Positions 41,168 through 53,100 of a stretch of 64,000 nt of DNA are shown here, in pieces; within the stretch, counting starts at the first letter, position 1, and each line of letters opens with the position of its first letter. The notes beneath the pieces were generated by a model. That model was not told the origin of the DNA, did not search any database, and saw nothing but the letters and a program-made list of their open reading frames with translations. Where the stretch lies: the NCBI GenBank assembly GCA_009760855.2, contig WPIO01000028.1, positions 1,199,001 through 1,263,000 on the forward strand, read 5' to 3'. A program made the position numbers and the translations under genes. The stretch comes from Cristatella mucedo (lineage: Eukaryota; Bryozoa; Phylactolaemata; Cristatellidae).

Positions 41168-44100
41168 CCAGCACATTCATTTGCAAGGTACAGCACATGG
41201 ACGAGGTCAAATGCAACTGTTGGTGCTTATGACTCCATCGAGACTCGCATGGGTTATGTGAGGTAGTGGTCTCGGTTTTTGGCCTTGCTTGTTATTGATA
41301 GTCGATGTCCTCGGTGGAATGGATATGACCTTTAATGCACGCCCAATGCATTCTCCTGAAGTCGTCAAATCAACGATCTTGGATCACCTTGGACAAGCTG
41401 CATAGGTCAACGAGTAAGACACGGTGACGAAATGCAAAATTTGCTGTAGACTCACGATGTTCGATTAAGCCTGCACATGCTTGCAAAAACACTAGGATAA
41501 AAGGGCATGAGCCTCGATCTCATGGCTCTTGTGTGGGATTTGCATGTACTGTATGCATGCATGCAAAGGCATCAGCACACAGCGGTTGTCCATCTTTGTG
41601 TTGCAAAGCAGCGATTGCTTTCGTGGCTTTTTGAAGGGTCTGCCACAGTTGGTGGTTAGTAATTAGCAGCAGCCTCCACCGTGGTTGTTGTATAGTACTA
41701 GACGATGTACCTGCTGGCATACTGTGCTTGCTTGAGTAGCCACCCGGTCAGGTCTTCTGGACGTTTTGGCCTGCCTTACTTTCAGATTTCTGAGTACACT
41801 GAAATATTAGTTTCTATGTGCACTTGCACGATTGTGTGCTTCCTCCTAACGTAGCAGTTTATGTTTGTCATAAGTCCCTTAGGCAGAAGTTTGGTAATCG
41901 AGTTTCTCGTGACACAGGCTATAAGACTGGCTGCTATCTCATGACTAATATTAGAAAGCAAAATCTCATTCGTTGTGCACTGCTTAGCACACATGCTTGG
42001 TTAGAGCTTACTGCCAAAAGAATGCAAAACTCTAACGCTAGCTTAGAGTTTGTTCCAGGTACATAGCTGTCAGTGCATAGCTATGCAATGCATCTTTGTC
42101 TTTAAATACAGAATGCACATAAGATCTGGAGCCAAATTGTGCATGAGCATTCTATAGGGCACTCAAAGGTTAAGTTTAAGTGGATTTCGATATGGAGGTC
42201 ATGGCTTACAATGTGCCTTGGTACAACTATGGAGAAGTGCGAGTCACATCTGAAGTGGGAGAGTGGTCGTGAAATAAATAGCAGCTAGTGGCTTACAGCA
42301 GCTCTGTGGGTATTGAAAGCACGTTTGGTTGTTCCTGACCCTGCAATGCCTTGCTGCTCCTAAAGTGCACGATGAATTGGCTTGAAGCCCCAAGTTAAAA
42401 AAAATCTGACTTTATCGGGCAGTATTTATGAATCATTTAGTTGTGTTGATTTTTTCAGGTAATCTGCCGATGACTTGCAGGCTAGCTTTTCCGTTTCTCC
42501 TACTTCTGATCGCTCTGTCTCTGATACCAACCATCTGTATGTATTTCTCTCTTATCTGTCTATATGTCTGTCTGTGTATGTATCTGCTTATCTATCTATC
42601 TCATTCGATCCAACGTACCAACCCTAGGTATCTACTATATTTCCCCCCACCCCGACAACGTTGTCATTGCTGCACTTTTCTCTAAGCTGTCCTGCATCTA
42701 CTGGATAGACTAGCTGCAGCAGACAGAAGCAGCAGCCAAGTGTTGAAGCTGAAGTTATGCACTTAGTTTGAAAACTTTAGATCTTGCTTTGATACGGCTC
42801 ACACTCTTCGATAGGTACAGAGCCCGAGAGCAGTCTCAGCATTGGTTTTCATGCATGTAAATGATGCTCACATGCAATCTACAGTGTCAAGGGATCGATT
42901 GTGGTGCATGATTTGGCTGTGCTGACGTTCCTCACTGTGCTAGGCTCATGTAGGCTGGTTGCACGGGATGTTGTCACTCTAGTAGTGACCGACAAAGGGT
43001 TGGTGAGTCGCTGTACCTGGAGGACATACAATGTTTGCATTGATTGCTTTGTGTTGAGGATTAAGGAGTAGCTTGGAAAGCAAGTTATGCAATGCATTCT
43101 ATCTCCTATCCAAGGACAGGGCGTTGCTGAAACTCTATAGCCTGAAGGCAATTAATTTGAAAATGTAGAGTTGTCTGAATGCTGTCACAGTGGGATTGAA
43201 AGTGGAAACATTTCTTTTTTCGTGTTGGGATTTCCCTCCGGTCTCTGGCTGCTATGCCAGTGCTCGACAGATTAAGGCTTAGAGTCTCCCGCTCACAATA
43301 TTGGTGTAAAGCATTGACTCTAAATGACCACCTCCATATTTCCTCCTCCTGGTGAGAACCGCAATGTGCTTGCCTGCATGTGCAGTATATGTTTTTTAAA
43401 TGACCACCTCCCCCTGTTCCACCCCACTGTGACAGAATTCCAGTGGGCTGCCTGCATATACGTGTATGTATGCTTTTATTCCAGTCGGGTGCCGATCTGC
43501 ACCCATTGTGTCAAGAGACCTTACTGCTGCTCTGACTTATGCACGTCCATCTAGGTGGTGGTAACTCCAGATAACTTGGCATACGATGTACCTTTCTAGA
43601 GTTGTTGAGCTTTTTGCAATGCATGATAGGTAGCCACGGGAAGCCCACAATACTTGTGTGGGCACTCACTGGTTCGTAATGCAATGGCAATCAGAGCCTA
43701 GAGCATGAGCGGCCAGTTGTGTAAGGGATAACAAATAGCAGCTCTTCGTGCAGCTCGCTGCGTTGATAAGTCGGCTTCTGGTTTCTGGTAAAGCCCAACA
43801 GTCAGCATGTGCATCTGTCTGCAGCATCATGCGCTTGCCTGAACATTAAGGCACCAACCACTGCACAGTGCACTGCTGTTTGATTGATGGACTCTACCCG
43901 ATTGCGCTATGTCGGAAACCCTGCCGCTCGAGTCGTGCAGCGCAGTGCAGCCAGCTTGCTGAGCTGCCGATCGATGTCCAAGTGGAGCAGTCTCTGACTG
44001 TATCGTGGGGTGGCTAGGAGCTGGGCAACTGGCAAGGGACGCGGCCAGGTGCAGGCAGAAGCTCCTGAGCTCGGCACTCAAATGCTCTGCAAGCACTTTA

Positions 44101-47100
44101 CTTCCTTCGTTTTGTATGAGAGAGCCGTTAGCTGAAACGTGACCTTTGATTGCCTCCACGCCGAGCTATTTGTTTGTGCTGCCATTTTCACGAGCCTCAT
44201 CTTCCAGGACGACACCACTGTCCAGGACGACACCACTGTCCGGGACCGAGTCGTCCACCAAAGCTCACGTGTCGGCAGCCAATCATGCGAGTCACAGAGC
44301 CGACAGATACGGTGAGGAGGAAGAAGACAGCGTCGATGACGAGGAGGTACAGTAGTGATGTGCACAGATCGGTGTGCGGGGGGGGGGGGGCCATGTTACT
44401 GCCTGCCTTTCGCGGTTAGCCGAAGCTCGGGGTGGGGTGGGGGCACTGCAATCCGCACTTGCTGCCCTGCTACGATGCCCTGCCCTCCAAGCTTAACCTA
44501 CCGTGCAGTACATGGACGGCAGGCAGGCAGGCGCACTAGCCTGCAACCCGACAGGACACGTACTGGAACACTGATTTGCCGGCTTGATTGCCAAGAGGAT
44601 GACAGAAGGCTGCAGGGGCTGTCTTTGCTGACCCAACAAAGCCGTTTACCACCGGCTGTTGTTGATGATGTTGGGCTCAGTTTGACAAGCCGGAAAGCTG
44701 CAGGCACCGGTGGCCACCTTCTCTGCCCCCTCCTGCATCACCACCACATCTAACTGGCATGTCAACAGCTAAATCGGGAGCAATGGTGCACGGCTGCTCA
44801 TCGCACGCAGCCCTACCTGCATGCAGCTTGGGCTGGACAATGGCCACCAGCAGCTGCCAGAGCACCGAGCATATTCATGTCGCTAGCTGGCAGGCGCCGT
44901 ATCCTTGGCCGTAGGATGAAGCACACTTAGATTAGCTCCCACACTCGATGATTCAGAGCTGTGCGGGGGTTCTTGGGAGTCTGGGGAAATGATGGGAGGG
45001 GGCTTCCATCATGTCGGCCACTCGAAAGGGCTGCCGATCTGAGCTAGGCTCTCTGATTCCCACCGCCGTGGCTGAGCAGGTTGTCAGCAGCAGTGAGTGG
45101 TTACTGCAGTGAGATGGCTTCTTGCTAACCGATGGAGCCCTGGATCAAGTCCCCATTAGGTCTTGCAGGAAGAGATTGCTTTGACCTGCCATTGGGTCCT
45201 CACGGCACCGTGGAAACGTGGCTGATTGCACAGTCACATTAACATTTTGGTTTGGGATATGTGTACAGCGGGTCGTTTGTGTAGCAACACTTGAAAGTGT
45301 TTTCCTTTACTCTCCTGACCAGCCCAAATGTGTGGGTCGTTCCATTTTTTACTTGAAAAAGGTCCTAGCTTTTTTTCTCTCCAAGAGCAGTTGGACTAAG
45401 TAGGTATTGCTCATAAAGAGACAACACATATTGGGGTCCAGGGTTTACTGTGTTCGTGTTCCTAGTAGTTCTAAGGAAAAATTTGATTTGATTAGCTCAT
45501 AGTACAAGCCATCTTTACACGACTTCTGGCCTTTTATGTTGACTGTCAGCTAGAATACCTAGCTCATGTCCTATGCACCATGACCTATGACCTTTCTGCT
45601 TCAGGTCTGCAGCTAGCTAGGGTTCTTTTTTGGCAGGATGGGGATGGTATTAGGGTACGAGGCATGAGAGTAGCTGCTAGCAGCAACATTCAGATGTAGA
45701 CAGAAATTTTTTATATATAGAAGCCTGTGTCTGCACCTGTTCCTCAGCATTTGCTGGGTTCTTATCATTCGTATTTTGTTTGCTTATATGTGCTAACTCT
45801 GTACTTATTAACACTAAATATGTATGTTGACATTGTTCATGTTACCACTAACCATGTATGCATATTGACACTGTGCATGTTACCACTAACCATATAGTCA
45901 TGCTTCTTTTACAGCATTTTTAAAGTTCCTAAAAAGAGATACAGTTCACAGAGGGCACTATACAAATGTATTATTATTATAATTATCTGCATCAAAAGTA
46001 TTCCATGTCAGAAGTGCTAGCACGGACTAGCTTTGCTCTTATATTGGCAAGGGCAACGTGCATTTAGGGATATTGGCAATCTTTGATATAGTCTTCAGGC
46101 TCTGTACCAGTCGGAGTTCAGTTTTGTTAGCTAGCCTAATTTTTAGATCATTAGATAGTCACCTGCTAAGACTATGTGGCTTTGATGATGGATGATGCAA
46201 AATTGCTCAGATCAGAGATTTCTCAGGTCATCGTTCCACGACCGAGCAGCAAGCTGGTTCATGTTATTCATGCGTTCACAGGGATTTGTAGGCTGGACTA
46301 CTGCGACTCATTTTCGGCCGATTTCCACGGACACTCGTAGAGCCCCTGCAGATTCTGCACATCTATGTTCATCCCCGACTCACACTCTGAAAAGTGACCG
46401 TAGGGAGTGAATGCACTCTATGCTAGATGGAGCTCGCCTGGTTGCCCACACGATGCCCAGCATCGATTAAGACCCATGCAGGCTTGTCAAGAGAGGCAAG
46501 GCGAGTTTGCCATAATGTCTGTGACTTTGTTCGATGGCAAGGACCCTCATTAAATCAGAGCCATATACACGTGCTTACATGCATTCACAGTGTGAGTCGG
46601 TGCGAGCGCACACTTGCAGTAACTAAATGTTAGCACAAACATAGCTGCTGAGCCTGGCTCCCATCGCAAATGTGAGTGCAGCTGTAAGCATTAGCAGTGC
46701 AATGTTGATGTGGTTGCCTCCATACGTAGTTGCCTGATGTGTGCACGCATGTATACGAGAGCAGCGAGTGAGCACTTGCATAAGCATGAGAGAACGAGGA
46801 AGAGGCCAAAGGTGGCAGGTGACTTGTACTTATAAGATGGTAAGGCTGAGGTGGCATGAATGGCTTGATCTTGCACAGACCGACAGCCTTAATTACACGT
46901 GCTGCACCATGGCTATGGCTTTCTGGTGCAGCAAGGCTAGTCAGCAAATCCCGGAGATTCAACCCTGCGTTTCCTTTGCGGCAGAAGCTGCAATAGCTCT
47001 CGGTCAATCAACAGACACAGTGAAACGTTCTTAGTCTGACCCACAAGGCCCACCATGGCTTGACTCATTTATGCCTAGCTGAGCCACCTCACCAGTTTCA

Positions 47101-50100
47101 GACACTTAAATAATTCATGCCCTCAGGTTCTCTATGAACAATACATTAGCTGTTCCATTCTTTTGCTTAAAGTCTGGTGGTGACAGAAGCTTGATCACTT
47201 CCGGTGTTTGATTGTGGAACTCACTTCCTCAATAAACTCCTGCTGCCGACTGTGGCACATCCTTTTCAGCCGTCTTGAGGTGCTGCTACTTCTCTGCATG
47301 CCCTTGGTTGCCCTGCTGACTCGGCAATGCTCACTTTCTCTTTGTTTTGTGGGATGAAGTCTATTGGCTACTGCGCTCTTACTGAAAGCCGCCTAGTTTT
47401 GAGTACACATTAGAAAGCTCTCAAGCGTAGTACCCACTTTGTACCTGTGGCTTTGTAGAGTTGCAGATGGATAAGCATTACATTCAAACTGCATTTCCCT
47501 CTGCCCTTTCTTTTACCATCTGAGCATAGCCCGTTGGCGATGCTGCAAGGTATGCTGTTGCACAGGTGTCTCTTCGAACGAGTGCTGTGCTGCTTCGTCG
47601 GCTCTAGTTTGTACTGCCATTTGTGCGCTCGTGACCTGCACGAGTGCGTAGTGGCGCACTCGAGTGCAAACGCAGAGCATGAACGCCTGTTGATGCAGCA
47701 GTGACTCGTGTTTGGACAGGGGTATTTGCCTTCATTTGGGCGGCTTAGTGCAATGTGCAGCTGGCGTGTGGTGGTCGATGGCCCGTGCTCTGCGTGCAGC
47801 GAATGTCATTAAGAGTCAAGGAGACACACGAGAGGATTTCCAATACAGTCCCTGCACACCGGCTTGCCCTCTGTAATTAGGCAGTCGAGCAGAGCTCGAA
47901 AGTCGCAGCCACTGCTCACCATTGCCCGCCCAGCGCCTGCTTCTGCGCTGCAAAAGCACGAATCGACGCGAGTTGAGCCCTTGCAGGCTGGTTAGCGCCT
48001 GGCTGGGTGCACGAGCAGCCGCGACACCCACGGGCCCGAGCTACGGTACCCAACGAACAGATGCTGCCGAGCAATGCCTGCATAGATTCTTTTTCATCAG
48101 GCATGCATTCTATGTGGCACTTACTTTCTCTTTGCTGTTTGAGATGAAGTGGGTTGGCTACCGAATGCGTACCGAAAGCCGCTTAGGCTGCCAGTGCTCT
48201 ATACAAAACTCTCCCTCATGACATCACACTGTCTTTGTGAGTTTGTGGAGTTGCAGATGGGTCCCGGCCAGGGGCTTGTCCATTATACAGGTCACTGCTG
48301 TCCGATGGTAAATGGTAGTCTACCACGGTTGCAGGTAGGTCTTGCAATGGTTAGCAGATCTGACACGATTACCAGGAAAGCTTGAAAAACTAGCACACAT
48401 ATATGTGCACACAAGCACACACGAGCACGCACACACAGGCATGTAGTGTGTGCATGCATGCATGTAGGTTACTCCAACATGTATCTCTCACATGTCTGTG
48501 TATGCAAGAAAGCAGGCCAGCACAAGCCACACTCACACAGGTGCCTCTTACTTTTCGGTTGATCAACTCTGGTCTTGACAAAGGACAACTGGTTGATGTG
48601 ATTGCAGTTTATTGTTATAAGCCGAGAGAAGACAGAGCTAGGTGTGGAGAGAGGGCTGAAACCTGCTGCTCAGCCAGAAAAGCATTGGCAGGGTGAGATT
48701 GCAGCATCAGATCATGGCATTATGCCAGTATCAGACAATCAGGAGGGTCAATCTGTCAGACTGACCCCTGCCACCCAGCTGGGTCCCCTGGTCGGTTGCT
48801 TTTATGTTGCTGGCCCATGCTCTGGAAATTTGTGGGTCTTTGGCCCAACCGTGGTCACAGATCTATAATCAGACGGTAGACGGCTGCAAAAAACACGTTG
48901 GTCTCGGAAAAAGCTGATGTGCCGATCTCCTACCTAGATGAGAATGATCAGCTAATAAGATTCGAATATTCGTTGTAATGGTGTGAAGAAAAGTCACAGG
49001 TGAGAACTTTCAGATCTGTTCCAAAAACCTAGAAAGAAGCTCGATAGTGCTGCTTTTTCATACCAGAGAGTGAGAATCATCTAGGGAAGGATCAGGTATT
49101 AAATGTGAGTGAGATTAGCTCAACCCCTTCATGCTCACCCCACATCCACTATGCCACTCTGAGAGTTGTGTCCGAACCATAGAGTATGTAAATGCATGCA
49201 TCTGTGTCTTATAGCCACTCTGGCCAAATAGTCTATAACCAACCTGCAGTCTTGCCTTTGGAAGGGATCAGCCGACTAAGAAGGTAATGAAACTTGTATT
49301 TCAATTTAGGCGGCAGCATGCCTTACTCATTGCAGTGTCATTGCAGGACTGCCATATTTTTTGCTATGATAGAAAAGATACAGCAAGTAGTTCTGCAAGT
49401 TACTGCCAAAGCAGGCCAGGCAAACTAGCTTGAAATTGGATTCTGATATGCTTCAGGTTCAATCATGGCCATTCGACTCTAAGTGACACCCCCTTCGCTG
49501 AGCCTGACCGTATCCAAATGTGTAGCTTTCCTGGCTCTCGGTCAAGCTTCCATTAGTGCTGGATGTCGAAGATAGTTTGTCACGACAGTTTAGCGTTCAA
49601 GCTGGTGCAGCTCCAGATGTGCTAGATGTTGCCTAGGTGATGGCGGTTGCTTTCCCGACCTCGGTCCCGAGGTCGTGAGTTCGATTCCTGCGGTGGGCGA
49701 TTCTGTATCGCCACTGCAAGCGGTGGTGATAGCCCTAAAGGCTCTTCTGTCGCTATACAAAAAGAGGCTGTTTAATCAGCTAGGATATATTTATTTATTT
49801 TTTATTCCCTGTGACACATCGATCTTTACACTGACTGTCACCTGCAGCATCATCTCGACAGTTAGGTTCTCTACATTAAGCTCTTGCCTGTTGTTATTCT
49901 ACTACAAAAGCTTACTTCACTCTGGTTTGAAGATGTCTTATTGTTTTAAGATGGCATAATCCCACCTGCCTTTTAGCTCCCCGGAATGAGTAATATCTGT
50001 CTGGCTACTATCGTGTGTCTAGTATGCTAGCTGGCTCTCTAGGCACTGGACAATGATAGCAAGTAGAGCTGCTTCCTAGAGTTTAGCTTATTGGTGAGGG

Positions 50101-53100
50101 TGGCATACCATAGCTCATTCCCTTTCACACTCAGCAATAGGATACTGGTACACCTTTAATGGACGTTTCTCTGGCGAATACGATCTGATAGACTTCAATG
50201 GAAAATGCATCGAAGCAGAGCACATGAATAATCACGCAATACCTTTGCATGATAATTCTATTACTAGAGACATGTTACCAAATCATGCATGCCAACTGTA
50301 ATAATAAGACAGTTGATATAGCGTGCTTAGAGAACTCAATCTTTTTTAAGGCACTTTTCACTTTAATAATAATAATAATGCACTTGATAAAGTGCCCTCA
50401 GAGAAATCAATCTCTTTCTAGGCGCTTTACATTTGCTGCAAAGGGAAATTTACATTTGCTGCAAAGGAAGTACGATCGAATGGTTAGTGGTAGCATGCTT
50501 AATAAATAACAACAATAACATGGTTAGGGGTGACATGCACAGGGTCAGCATGCAAGTATGGTTAGTGGCAGCATGCACAGAGTCAGCACACATAAACACA
50601 TAAGGACAAATTACAGGGACCCGCTAAATGCTGTCCTAGATAGGTGTGTTTTATTTCTTTTTAAATGTGGTCAAGTCAGGAAATATCGTGGCACAAGTTG
50701 GGAGTGAGTTTCAGGCTTTGGGAGCATCTAGGCTAGGTCACTACTACTCTGCCTCTAAATCCTACTTGGCTTGCTTGAATGCTGCTAAACCAGCTTCAAG
50801 AGAAGTCAAGGAGAGGGAGGGCTATAGCTTGACCTTTCCCTGAAGGTGTCAATCACGGAATGGCTGAAGGGCCATGAAAGGCCATACCTCCAGGCAAGCC
50901 ACCCAGCGCATTCCTTCAGGGTCGGTCCAAGGGGCAGGGCCGACAGCCCCCCTTTCGGAACGCCCGTGGTCAAAAAGCTTCTTGTGGAAACAGCTGCGCA
51001 GCCAGGATTGAACCAAGGGGCATCGGCAAGACCTTGCCGCAGTGGTCCGAGGCAGCAGTCAAACATAGGACGGCTGAAGAGCCACGTCAAGAAGGATGAC
51101 AACAAAGCCAACGACATATCTCTTCGGGTTAGTTCGGGGGGGGGGGCAAAGACCCATCAACTCCCTATGCCTATGTCTTTGCATTGAAGCATCGCCTGCA
51201 CGCAGTCACATATACAGGTAGGTGCACGTAACATGTAGTACATGCCCACTGTTTTTATGTAAATGTGATTAGCCCGTAGTGCGTGCAAAGTTCCACAGCT
51301 ATGGTGAGGAATACAGCTGCTAATTGGCCGCAGTGCCTCGAGTCACTGCTGCTGCATTTTTGCATCATTTTTCGGAAAGACAGCCTGCATATGTAATGTC
51401 TGATGCAGCCAACGTTTGACATACAGCTCACGCATGAGCTTTGTTTGCCAGCCACTCCCATGTGCCACACAGGCTCGTGACTAGGCTGCTGATTCGAACT
51501 ACTACAGATAAGCCTGTAGAGTAATTGGCTGCCCCTGATAGCCTACGGCCACGGTGTTGCATGCAGCCACTCAGCCATTATGTAGTGCCAAACCCTCCGT
51601 CCACGAACATTTTTCTCATTGCCTCAGGCACCAAACTGGCAGCCTGTCATTGTTTAATATCATGGGCTCGGCCACGACACACTCTGATGGCACCTCTGGC
51701 AAGATGATCAAACTATACCGACTATACCGGTTCCTCGTGGATGAGCCTGTGTAGGGTCAGCGCTGCCCCTCCGGTCCTGGTTTCATCGGCGACAAAAGAA
51801 TAAGCAGATTAAGTGTCTGTCGACCGCCAAACCTCTGGGATTTGTAAACTAGCGAATCGAATGTCTGCTGATCGAATGATCAAATGTCTGCTAGGCAAAA
51901 ATTCAGTTCATCACCTGTAGTAGCAAATTTCGATGGTTTAAATGACACATTTAGCTGGGTTAAAATTGAACAAATTTAAACCTTTTATCCAGAGAAGTAG
52001 GAAACACCTGAGATATGGTTAGACTATATGCGTCCGGCAGTCAGAATCTGAGAGGGGGATAATAGTGTATATGAACTTTCGATGATGAGCTCTTTTTGCT
52101 AGACTTAATTAAGCTAATCACTTGATAAACAGAAACCTCGGACAATTTCTCAAGGGAGATCGAAGGTTGCGACTGAACACTTGCTTTAGTTGAGGCAATT
52201 TTTCCACAAAGAAGTCAGAAAACTCTTGGGCCAAACAGTTTATATACAGGTAATGAGACACTGTCTTATAAATTTGCTTGGGTCTGACTGTCATGATGTC
52301 AGTTTGCGAATAAAAAAACTCTGTTATGTCAGACAAGCTTAGCGTCAGACCTTTGCACTAACTGAGATTGCACAGGCAGGAAGACCTTAGAATATAGAGT
52401 TACGGAAGGCAAGACCGGTGGTCTGGCAGCCGGAACCTGTCGTCCCTCAGGAACGGTGACCTCCAGCACGGTTCCTGTCAGTATCAGTCAGTTCTAGGAG
52501 CGAAACAGACTCCTGTTTCCAGATCAACCCAGTGTGGATTATGGCAGATTGGTGTGAATTGCTGTTACAATACGGCCATTTGCAGCCCATTTGCATGAAA
52601 ACGTGTATGCCCAAAACCTTAAAATTTGGTGCGAGTATTTGAATCATAGTTTAGTGTAATAAACAATCAAAATTGGAGCTTCTTTCGATCGGGCGTGATG
52701 GATTGTGGTGGATTGATGGTGCACCGATGATTGCATGATGGTCTGGGCTACTGCAGGGCATTGCCAGAGTTCTCGAACGTGCACTAGCTTGAAATTTGTG
52801 AAGAGATGGTAAACACAGTACTGAATATTCAATCAAAACTGAAAGTTGACAAAGTTAATTTCTGGTGAATTATGGATGATGGCAGTGAGTTTTGATAGTG
52901 GCCCAGCCATTGCGGTGCATTGTTTGCGAATGTATGAGCTCAATGGGGTGAAACTTTGTGAATGTATTCTAAACAGAATATAGTGTAATGTGCAATCAAA
53001 ATGTGAGCTTCACACGTTCGCATTCTGGTTGATTTACGGTGGATGGTAGTGGTATATGGTTTTGGCTTTTTCCATTGCAGATGACTGCAGTCCATTGCAT

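Noticed and set aside
44208-44346. Longer version of exon 4 starting at the first CCAG
   Set aside because: It would need exon 3 to be read in its second frame, which does not join to exon 2. Kept only as an alternative.
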